A DNA stretch of 64,000 nucleotides from Virgisporangium ochraceum (GTDB taxonomy: Bacteria; Actinomycetota; Actinomycetes; Mycobacteriales; Micromonosporaceae): the NCBI RefSeq assembly GCF_016863655.1, contig NZ_BOPH01000142.1, positions 1 through 64,000 on the forward strand, given 5' to 3'. Of the stretch, positions 16,808-24,060 are shown piece by piece. A program made the translations under genes and the position numbers. Position 1 is the first letter of the stretch. Every line of letters starts with the position of its first letter. Below the pieces are notes generated by a model that was given only the letters and a program-made list of their open reading frames with translations, was not told where the DNA came from and made no database searches.

Positions 16808-18625
16808 GTGACTTCCCCGGTCCCGGACGATCCTGATAGCACCGACGACGCGGAACCGCTACGAACGGGCCCGCTCACGGCGGGCGCCGACCAGAGCCTC
16901 GGCGGAGCCGCGACCGGGGGCGGCCACGCGCCGGCGCCCGACGCCGGTGACCGGCCCGGCCGGCCGAAGAACCTGACCTCCGACGAGCTCGGCTACACCC
17001 GCCACGGACCGGTGCCCTGGCTCAGCCCCGGCCTGCTCGCCGGCACGGCGGTGCGCGTGGTGCTGGCCGAACTGTTCGGCGCGTACCTCGACAAGCGCGA
17101 ACTGCAGAGTGGACTGCCGGCGAAGCTGTACGAGGAAGGCGACGGCGACCTGTGGTTCGACTACGTGGCCGACCTCGGCGACGGGTTCGACGCCACCTAC
17201 ACGATCGCCTACCTGCTCGGGCAGCCCGAGCTGACGGTCGACGGGGAGACACTGCCGCGCGCGGACGTGCTGGTGATGGGCGGCGACCAGGTGTACCCGA
17301 CCGCGAGCGGGCGCCAGTACCAGGACCGGTTCGAGGGGCCGTACCGGTCGGCGTCCCCGGAGGTGCCGCCCGGGCGGGCCGAGCCGTCCCTGTACGCGCT
17401 GCCCGGCAACCACGACTGGTACGACGGGCTCACCGCGTTCCTGCGGCTGTTCGCCCGCGCCGAGGCCAGCCACGTCGGCGCCTGGCACACCCGGCAGCAG
17501 CGGTCGTACTTCGCGCTGCGACTGCCGCAGCGGTGGTGGCTGATCGCGATCGACGTGCAGTTCGGGGCGTACCTCGACGAGCCGCAGCTGACCTACTTCC
17601 GCACCGTGGCCGAGCAGATCCAGCCCGGCGACCGGGTGATCCTGTGCCCACCGAAGCCCGACTGGGTCGAGGGCGGGCACGCGCCGACGGCGTACGACAC
17701 CATCGACTACTTCGTCCGCAAGATCCTGACGCCGCGCGGGGCCGACATCCGGATGATGATCGCCGGCGACATGCACCACTACGCGCGCTACTCGTCCGGC
17801 GACCGGGAACTGATCACCTGCGGAGGTGGCGGGGCCTACCTCTACCCGACCCACCGCCTGCCGGACACGCTGACCGTGCCACCGGCCCGAAGCCGGGTGC
17901 GCAACGCCAGTCCCAAAAAGATCTTCGACCGGAAGGAGACGTTTCCGTCGGCGGCCACGTCGCGACGGTTCGCGTGGGGGATCTTCGGCCGGCTGCAGCG
18001 GCGCAACTTCGGGTTCGTCACGATGATCGGCCTCGTGCACCTGCTGCTGATGCTGGCGTACAGCAACGCGATGCAGCGGGTCGACAGCGGCGTGACGCGC
18101 AGCCTCGTGACGATCCCGCTGGTCGTGATGATCGTGGTGGTGCTCGGAGCGACCGTCGCGTTCGCCATGCCGTCCAACGGTGAGGAACGCGGGCTGAAAC
18201 ACTGGCTGCTCGGCAGCGGACACGGCCTCGCCCACCTGGCCCTCGGCTACGGCGGCGCGCGGCTGTGGCTCGCACTACCGCTGCACGACTGGACGTTTCC
18301 GCTGCCGCTGCTGGGCGCGCTGGTGACCTACCTGCCACCGGCGATGCTGGCGTCGAGCCTGCTCGTCGGCCTCTACCTGCTGGTGGCGAGCAGCGCCGAC
18401 GTCAACGTCAACGAGCTGTTCGCGGCGCAGGGGATCGTCGACGCCAAGTCGTTCCTCCGGATGCACATCGCCCGCGACGGGACCCTGACGATCTACCCGA
18501 TCGGGATCGACCGCGTCGGCCGGAAGTGGCGCGCCAACCCGGACGCGGCACCGCACGAGCCGTGGATCGAGCCCGCGTCGCCGATCGGATACCGCCTGAT
18601 GGACGGTCCGATCCGGATCGGCTAG
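16808..18625 (+). CDS. Membrane-associated metallophosphoesterase
   Basis: 605 residues, GTG start. The calcineurin-like phosphoesterase core (about 130-350) shows GGDQVYP, GNHDWYDG and GDMHHYAR, the metal-binding Asp/Asn/His motifs. The region 400-545 holds about four to five membrane helices, followed by a ~60-residue soluble tail. The first ~55 residues are disordered. This architecture suggests an enzyme at the cytoplasmic membrane; the substrate is unknown. Convergent with ricT, overlapping by four bases at the stops. Confidence 0.85.
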   Translation: MTSPVPDDPDSTDDAEPLRTGPLTAGADQSLGGAATGGGHAPAPDAGDRPGRPKNLTSDELGYTRHGPVPWLSPGLLAGTAVRVVLAELFGAYLDKRELQSGLPAKLYEEGDGDLWFDYVADLGDGFDATYTIAYLLGQPELTVDGETLPRADVLVMGGDQVYPTASGRQYQDRFEGPYRSASPEVPPGRAEPSLYALPGNHDWYDGLTAFLRLFARAEASHVGAWHTRQQRSYFALRLPQRWWLIAIDVQFGAYLDEPQLTYFRTVAEQIQPGDRVILCPPKPDWVEGGHAPTAYDTIDYFVRKILTPRGADIRMMIAGDMHHYARYSSGDRELITCGGGGAYLYPTHRLPDTLTVPPARSRVRNASPKKIFDRKETFPSAATSRRFAWGIFGRLQRRNFGFVTMIGLVHLLLMLAYSNAMQRVDSGVTRSLVTIPLVVMIVVVLGATVAFAMPSNGEERGLKHWLLGSGHGLAHLALGYGGARLWLALPLHDWTFPLPLLGALVTYLPPAMLASSLLVGLYLLVASSADVNVNELFAAQGIVDAKSFLRMHIARDGTLTIYPIGIDRVGRKWRANPDAAPHEPWIEPASPIGYRLMDGPIRIG

Positions 18626-19461
18626 TTGTACTTCTCGTCGTGGGCCTTGCGCGGGCCGCACACCGACGCGCGGCTGCAGGCGCAGCGGGAACCGTCGGCG
18701 TCCATGCGGACGATCACGGCGTCACGCGGAACCGAGTGACCGACGACGCGCCCGTCGCCCTCCGGCGTGGACACGCGGGTGCCGACCGCCGGCGCGGCCG
18801 CCTGGAAGCTCTGGTACAGCGGGTGCTCGTACTTCAGGCAGCACATGAGCCGCCCGCACGCGCCCGAGATGCGCAGCGGGTTCAGCGGCAGGTCCTGGTC
18901 CTTCGCCATGCGGATCGTCACCGGCTCGAAGTCGGTGAGGAACGTGGCGCAGCACAGGTCGCGGCCGCACGAGCCGATGCCGCCCTGCACGCGGGCGGAG
19001 TCGCGGGCGCTGAGCTGGCGCAGCTCCACGCGGCAGTGCAGGGTCGCGCCGAGGTCGCGCACCAGCGACCGGAAGTCGACCCGGTGCGGCGCGGTGAAGT
19101 AGATCGTGGTGCGTGGACCCTGGCCGGCGCCGGTGTCGAGCACGTGGTCGATCGCGACGACCTTCATCGGCAGGTCGTGCTCGCGGATCAGCTTCTTCGC
19201 CGCGACCTTCGCCTCGGCCTTGCGCTTGCGCAGCAGCTCGTCGCGCTTGAGGTCCTCGTCGGCGGCGATGCCGAGCAGGCGCGGCGGGTCACCCGCGTCG
19301 TCGACCCACTGCGGTGCCCACACGCACTCGGCGACCTCGGGACCGTCGTCGGTCGGCACCAGCACCTTGTCGCCGACGTTGGGGCGGAACTCGCCCGGAT
19401 CGAAGTAGTACAGGCGGCCGTACCGGTTGAAGCTCACCGCGCAGAGCATCGCCATCGGCAC
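18622..19461 (-). CDS. ricT: PSP1-domain regulator RicT
   Basis: 279 residues. The PSP1 C-terminal domain contains the Cys clusters GSCGRDLCCA and CGRLMCCLKYE, which in Bacillus RicT (YaaT) help hold Fe-S clusters and promote RNA maturation and development. GTG at 19461 is preferred over the ATG two codons later because GGAG sits seven bases before it; an in-frame ATG at 19539 would add an unconserved 26-residue extension. In many bacteria this gene follows holB; here three small genes and an LPXTG gene intervene. An extra Cys-rich C-terminus (SRCACSRASVC) is present. Confidence 0.88.
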   Translation of the reverse strand: MPMAMLCAVSFNRYGRLYYFDPGEFRPNVGDKVLVPTDDGPEVAECVWAPQWVDDAGDPPRLLGIAADEDLKRDELLRKRKAEAKVAAKKLIREHDLPMKVVAIDHVLDTGAGQGPRTTIYFTAPHRVDFRSLVRDLGATLHCRVELRQLSARDSARVQGGIGSCGRDLCCATFLTDFEPVTIRMAKDQDLPLNPLRISGACGRLMCCLKYEHPLYQSFQAAAPAVGTRVSTPEGDGRVVGHSVPRDAVIVRMDADGSRCACSRASVCGPRKAHDEKYN

Positions 19462-19622
19462 ACTGTAGCTCCGCTTTGATCGGCGCCCAAGAGGGGCGAA
19501 ATCGGGCGTATCCGTTTTTTTAGGTGGATCGTTGTTCATGCGGGGACCTCTGCGTAACTCCCCTCCGCCACTCGTCGTTGGTGCCCTCGAACCGCTGCCG
19601 TCAACGGACGAGGAGCTTCTGC

Positions 19623-21188
19623 ATGAGCAACGCGCTGTCCCGAAGGATTCGATCGGCCTCCGTCGCGGTCGCGGCGCTGGCGGCGGCGGTCGCGCCCGGC
19701 CTGGCCGTCGCGCCCGCGGCGGCCGCGCCAGCCGCGCCGCAGAGTGGCTGTGCCGGCTTCAGCGCCGCGGCCGCCGGTGACCTCGTGACGCTGCGCCTGC
19801 TCGACCTGCGCCCGCTCGGCCTCGCCCTCCCCCCGACGGTGGACCTCACGCTGGCCAGCAGCCGGGCCGGGTTCTCCGGCAGCGCCGGCCAGGCCGCCGC
19901 GCAGGGCCGCTACGCGGAGGGCAGGGTGCTCGGGTTCGCCCCGCCGCTCGGTCCGCTCGACGCGACCGCCCACCGCATAGCGCCGCCCGCCGCCGAGCCG
20001 CTCGCGGTCAACCCGGGCCGCCTCGCCCTGGGTCCGGCCCGGGCCGGCACCGGCAACCTCACCGCGCGGTCGGCGTACGGCACGCCCGGTCGGTGCGACA
20101 CCGCCGCCGGCGTCGACTCCGAGTCGACCGCGGCGCTGACCGATGCGGCGGTGCTGCCCGGCCGCCGTCCGCTGGTCCAGGCCGCGGACAACTTCACCAC
20201 CGGGACCCGCACCGGCTTCGTCCGCCACCGCGGTGGAACCGGCGCCGAGGCGGTCAGCAGCGGCGGCCTCACCAACCTGGCGATCTTCGAGGCGCTCCGG
20301 GTGCGCGTGTTCAACCCGGTCTCGCTGCGGGTGGTGGCGAGCGGGTCGGCCGCGTCGTCGGTGGTCGACTACCAGTCCCCGATCATCGCGCTCGACCTGC
20401 CCGACGGCCGCGAGGTGAAGCTCGACCAGGCCAACCGCTCCTTCGACATCGCCCTTCCGGGACCGGCGGGCACGCAGCCGATGCCGGGCATGCCGATGCT
20501 GCCGAACAACACCCTTCCCGACCTGCTGAACGCCGTGCCCGGGGGCGCCGCGGCGGTGCCGGTGCTGGGCAAGGTACTGGAGAGCATCCAGAGCGGCGGG
20601 CAGACCGGTGTGCCGGAGAGTGCCGGGTCGGCCAAGGCGCCCAACGTGCCCGGGTTGCCGGAGATGGCCGGCGTGCCGGCGGTCGGCGGCCTGCTCGGCG
20701 GCACCGGCCGGCTGGCCACCACGCCGACGCAGACCTCGCTCGTCCTGCGCCTGACCGGCGGAGAGCTCGCCAAGGAGGTCACCGACTCGGGGGTGCACGC
20801 GAAGGCGATCTCCCTGCGGGTGAAGCTGCTCGTGGTGCGCGGCGAGGGCATCACCACGCTGGTCGACCTGGCGATCGGCGTCCTGGAGGCGGCCGCGACC
20901 GCTCCGTCGGCCGCGCCCGTCGAGGGCCGCGACAACGGCAACGGCAACGGCAACGGACCGACCCGCGGCAACGCCGGCTACGGCGGCGGCGAGGAGCCCG
21001 ACGCACCGCCGAGCGCGTCGGCCAGTGCCCCCGCGCCGGGTGGCGACGCGCCGAGCGGAGGCGGCAGCCGCCTCCCGGTGACCGGCACCGCGCTGAGCGC
21101 CGCCGTCGGCGCCGGGGTGGTGCTGCTCCTGGCGGGCCGGTTCCTGCTGCTGCTCACCCGTCGCCGGACCGACCCGCCGCTCGCCTGA
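19623..21188 (+). CDS. LPXTG-anchored surface protein
   Basis: 521 residues. A signal peptide (Arg-rich start, hydrophobic core, AxA cleavage site near residue 40) and a C-terminal LPVTG motif near residue 482, membrane helix and RRR tail show that it is a sortase substrate linked to the cell wall. The body is rich in Ala/Gly/Leu/Val with no known domain; a Gly/Asn-rich stretch precedes the sorting signal. The ATG has GAGGAG seven bases upstream, so the longer frame from 19524 is not used. No sortase gene is in the window. Confidence 0.8.
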   Translation: MSNALSRRIRSASVAVAALAAAVAPGLAVAPAAAAPAAPQSGCAGFSAAAAGDLVTLRLLDLRPLGLALPPTVDLTLASSRAGFSGSAGQAAAQGRYAEGRVLGFAPPLGPLDATAHRIAPPAAEPLAVNPGRLALGPARAGTGNLTARSAYGTPGRCDTAAGVDSESTAALTDAAVLPGRRPLVQAADNFTTGTRTGFVRHRGGTGAEAVSSGGLTNLAIFEALRVRVFNPVSLRVVASGSAASSVVDYQSPIIALDLPDGREVKLDQANRSFDIALPGPAGTQPMPGMPMLPNNTLPDLLNAVPGGAAAVPVLGKVLESIQSGGQTGVPESAGSAKAPNVPGLPEMAGVPAVGGLLGGTGRLATTPTQTSLVLRLTGGELAKEVTDSGVHAKAISLRVKLLVVRGEGITTLVDLAIGVLEAAATAPSAAPVEGRDNGNGNGNGPTRGNAGYGGGEEPDAPPSASASAPAPGGDAPSGGGSRLPVTGTALSAAVGAGVVLLLAGRFLLLLTRRRTDPPLA

Positions 21189-21355
21189 CGGTCTCCCCCG
21201 ACGGTCTCCCCCGACGATCTCGCCTGAGCATGACGGCACACGGCGCCGCTGTGCCCGCCGCCACGGTGAGCCAGCCGTGAGCCGGCGGCGGGCCGGCGGT
21301 GCATGCGGCGCTCCCCCGCGCCGCGAACGTTCCCAGTCGCCCGTAGCCGCTGTGG

Positions 21356-22051
21356 TCAGACGGCGGCGCGGGTGGCGGTGCCGGTGCGGCCGATGGGGTC
21401 GGTGGCAGGACGGAACGGCAGGTCGGTCAGGCGACCCGCCCACCGTTCCAGCACCTCCTCGGCTGCGCCGGCCTGCCGGTCGGCGACCGCCAGGACGACC
21501 GCGCCGATCGTGGCGGCGGCCGGCCCGGCCCGGCCGGGCTGGTCCGGGCCGCCCGGCGAAGGCGTGAGGACCCGCACGGCCTCCATCGACCCGAGCGCCG
21601 TGGCCACCTCGTGCGCGAGATCGCGCCGGGCCGACCGCATCCAGCCGGCGACGTCGTCGAGGTAGGACGCCGTGGCTGCCAACCGGCCGGCGAGCCCCGG
21701 CGCGTCGGCCGCCACCTCGCCGCCGAGGTGCCCGCCGAGTGCCGCCCATCGCTGGCCGAACGCGGCGGCCGCGTCGCCCTCCCAGGTGGTCGCCGCAACC
21801 GCGGCGCCCAGATCGGCCCGCTCCTCCACGTAGGCCTCGGCCCTCCCCCGCACCGCGGCACCCGCGGCCACGACCCGCTCGGGTGCCAGCGCGCAGAACG
21901 CGTCGAGCACGTCGCCGGGCAGCGCGCCCACCCGCCGCAGGAGCGGCCAGACCGGGTGGTCGGCCGGCGCGCCGCCGGCGGACAGCACCGTGTCGACCCG
22001 GCTCAGCAGGTCGCGCCCGGGTCCGGCCACGCGATCGAGGACGTCCATCAC
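21356..22051 (-). CDS. WXG-motif protein, ESX/type VII-like
   Basis: 231 residues, largely helical and alanine-rich, with the motif TTWEGDAAAAF (WXG) near residue 88, as in WXG100-superfamily proteins that form helical hairpins and may be exported by type VII systems. The GTG start overlaps the stop of the upstream EspC-like gene (GTGATG). No EccC/EccD genes are nearby, so an export role is inference. Last gene of the holB-side cluster. Confidence 0.6.
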   Translation of the reverse strand: MMDVLDRVAGPGRDLLSRVDTVLSAGGAPADHPVWPLLRRVGALPGDVLDAFCALAPERVVAAGAAVRGRAEAYVEERADLGAAVAATTWEGDAAAAFGQRWAALGGHLGGEVAADAPGLAGRLAATASYLDDVAGWMRSARRDLAHEVATALGSMEAVRVLTPSPGGPDQPGRAGPAAATIGAVVLAVADRQAGAAEEVLERWAGRLTDLPFRPATDPIGRTGTATRAAV

Positions 22052-22353
22052 GGTCCCTCGATCTCGTTCCGGGACCGGGCCGCGGCGTCGGCTTGCCCGT
22101 ACCGGGCGGCCGCCGTGCGCAGCAGGTCGGCCGCGTCGACCAGGCGGGCGCCGTGTGCGGCGGCCTCGCGCTCGCGCCCGCCGAGGGCCGCGCTGCAGCC
22201 CTGGTGCAGCATCCGCCCCACCGCGCCGAGCCGGCCGGGCTGGTCGGCGCCGAAGGCCGCGGCGCCCGGATCGGTGTCGGCCAGCGCTCCGGCCCCGGCC
22301 GCGAGCCGGTTGCCAGCGCCTTCCAGCCTGTCTGCCAACTGACCGATGCGCAC
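22048..22353 (-). CDS. Small helical ESX-associated-like protein
   Basis: 101 residues starting with GTG at 22353 behind a GGGGAGGGTGG ribosome site. It is alpha-helical and alanine-rich, with a pattern like the small EspC/ESX-1-secretion-associated family (helix, turn, helix). It is flanked by ybaB upstream (11-bp gap) and the WXG gene downstream (4-base overlap), so the three genes form one unit. Identification rests on size, composition and context only. Confidence 0.5.
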   Translation of the reverse strand: MRIGQLADRLEGAGNRLAAGAGALADTDPGAAAFGADQPGRLGAVGRMLHQGCSAALGGREREAAAHGARLVDAADLLRTAAARYGQADAAARSRNEIEGP

Positions 22354-22364
22354 GCCACCCTCCC

Positions 22365-22682
22365 CTACGCCAGCGGCTGATACTCGCCGAACGTCTCCGC
22401 CTGCAGCTTCTTCCGGGCCCACGCCGCCGCGTCGGCGGCGGCCGTGACCGCCTCCCGCACCGACCGCGACACGTCGGAGCTCGTGCGACCCGCCAGCGAG
22501 CCGACCCGGACGTCCCTGATCGTGCCGTCGGCGGTCACCACGACCTCGACCAGACCATCGGGCGAGTGCACGGTGACGTCGATCGACCGGGCCGCCCGCT
22601 CGAACTCGTCCGCCCGTTCCTCGATGCGGCGGTACCGCTCGATCGCCTCCTCGATCCACGCTTCGTCGATCTCGCGACCCAT
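22365..22682 (-). CDS. YbaB/EbfC-family DNA-binding protein
   Basis: 105 residues from ATG 22682 (GGAGG seven bases upstream). The pattern SIDVTVHSPDGLVEVVVTADGTIRDV and the helical ends fit the YbaB/EbfC tweezer-fold dimers that bind DNA without strict sequence specificity. Actinobacteria carry a classical ybaB next to recR/dnaX; this divergent paralogue heads a WXG gene pair, an arrangement also common for ESX-like genes. Two DnaA-box-like repeats lie 76-106 bp upstream. Confidence 0.75.
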   Translation of the reverse strand: MGREIDEAWIEEAIERYRRIEERADEFERAARSIDVTVHSPDGLVEVVVTADGTIRDVRVGSLAGRTSSDVSRSVREAVTAAADAAAWARKKLQAETFGEYQPLA

Positions 22683-22757
22683 GCGTTCGCCTCCAGAAGG
22701 TCCCGGTGCGAAACCGTACGGCACCGGAGGGTGACCGCGAAACCCCGAGTTCGAACC

Positions 22758-22788
22758 TGTGGACAACGCCGGCGACGCTTGTGGACAA
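22758..22788 (-). promoter_or_regulatory. Pair of TTGTCCACA boxes (DnaA-box-like)
   Basis: Two exact copies of TTGTCCACA read on the minus strand at 22780-22788 and 22758-22766, 22 bp apart, just after the holB stop and upstream of ybaB. The sequence equals the actinobacterial DnaA-box consensus. They are oriented toward ybaB and could control it. Confidence 0.55.
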
Positions 22789-22795
22789 ACTCCGG

Positions 22796-23986
22796 TCAGC
22801 CGCGCCAGAGAGTGAGCATCATCGATTCAACGGCGATCCTGGGCTTGACGTTCTCGTCGATCGCCGTGCGGCACGCCAGCACCGCTTCCAGCCGCTTCAA
22901 CGCCGAGTCGGGCGTCCACGCCTTCGCTGCCGCGGCGCTCTGTTCGGCGAGGTCGACGTGCACCGCCGACACCGGGGAATCCATCGTGCGGACGAGCACG
23001 TCGCGGTAGAAGCCGGCCAGGTCGACCAGGGCCCGGTCGAGCGCGTCGCGCTGGGCCCGGGTGGCGCGCGTCTTCTGGCGGCGTTCGAGGTCGTTCAACT
23101 GGCCCTTGGAGCCGCGGGCCGCGCCGGCCGCGCCCTTCCCGGTCCCGCCGGCGCCCAACGCCGTCTCGAGCGCGGCCTTCTCGCGGGCATCGAGCTCGAC
23201 GGTGGCGTTCGCGGCCTCGGCCTCGGCGGCCGCGATCAGCGCCGACGCGGCGTCGAAGCAGGCGCCGATGCCGGTGAGCTTGCGCGGGATCGCGAGCACC
23301 GCGTCGCGTCGCTGCCGCGCCTGCGGGTCGTTCGCGAGCCGCCGCGCGCGCCCGACGTGACCCTGCGCGGCCGACGCCGCCCACGTCGCGCGGTCGGCGG
23401 GGATCCCGTCGCGCGACCGCAGCACCGACGCGACCGCCTCCGCCGGCGGCTGCCGCAGCGTGACCACCCGGCACCGCGACCGGATGGTCACCGAGATGTC
23501 GTCGGGATGGGTCGACGGCGTGCACAGCAGGAACACCGTGCGGGCCGGCGGCTCCTCGACGGCCTTGAGCAGCGCGTTGCCGGCCTGCTCGGTGAGCCGG
23601 TCGGCGTCCTCCACCAGCAGCACCTGCCAGCGGCCCTGCGTGGGCGCGCTGGCCGCCCGCAGCACCAGCGCCCGCATCTCGTTGACGCCGATCGACAGCC
23701 CTTCGGGTACGACGAACCGCACGTCGGCGTGGGTGCCGCCCAGGGTCGTGTGGCAGGCGGCGCACTCGCCGCATCCGCCGCGGGGGCACTGCAGGGCCGC
23801 GGCGAACGCCCGCGCCGCCACCGACCGGCCCGACCCGGGCGGACCGGTGAACAGCCAGGCATGGGTCATCGCGCCGGACTCGACGGGCTCGCCGGCGACG
23901 ACCGCGGCGGCCGCCGCCGCGGCCCGGCTGAGAATGGCGACGGCGGGCTCCTGCCCGACCAGATCGGCGAACACCGGCGCACTCAT
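22796..23986 (-). CDS. holB: DNA polymerase III delta' subunit
   Basis: 396 residues. The AAA+ clamp-loader fold is shown by a modified P-loop GPPGSGRS (about residue 50), a C4 zinc site CPRGGCGECAAC, the Walker-B region LLVEDADRL and EEPPARTVFLL. With gamma/tau and delta it opens the sliding clamp. The ATG at 23986 overlaps the stop of the 25-codon coupling ORF by ATGA; the longer frame from 24016 runs through that element. Cotranscribed with the MFS-tmk gene. Confidence 0.92.
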   Translation of the reverse strand: MSAPVFADLVGQEPAVAILSRAAAAAAAVVAGEPVESGAMTHAWLFTGPPGSGRSVAARAFAAALQCPRGGCGECAACHTTLGGTHADVRFVVPEGLSIGVNEMRALVLRAASAPTQGRWQVLLVEDADRLTEQAGNALLKAVEEPPARTVFLLCTPSTHPDDISVTIRSRCRVVTLRQPPAEAVASVLRSRDGIPADRATWAASAAQGHVGRARRLANDPQARQRRDAVLAIPRKLTGIGACFDAASALIAAAEAEAANATVELDAREKAALETALGAGGTGKGAAGAARGSKGQLNDLERRQKTRATRAQRDALDRALVDLAGFYRDVLVRTMDSPVSAVHVDLAEQSAAAAKAWTPDSALKRLEAVLACRTAIDENVKPRIAVESMMLTLWRG

Positions 23987-24060
23987 GCGATCGCTCCGCT
24001 GCGCTCCGCGATGCATTCGCGAGCACTGAGTTGATGATTCGCTTGCTGACGCTCGCTCAT
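23983..24060 (-). repeat. 78-bp coupling repeat, copy A (25-residue mini-ORF)
   Basis: This element starts with ATG overlapping the tmk stop (ATGA) and ends with TGA overlapping the holB start (ATGA). It encodes a 25-residue peptide beginning MSERQQANHQ and ending ERSGAIA. A second copy, also exactly 78 bp with both overlaps, is at 34930-35007. The two share near-identical ends and an identical core at the DNA level. It seems to maintain translational coupling between neighbours rather than to make a functional peptide. Confidence 0.8.

Noticed and set aside
19536..22358. 940-codon minus-strand frame across the LPXTG gene and WXG genes.
   Set aside because: Antisense to an LPXTG protein with signal peptide and sorting signal; no domain or credible start.
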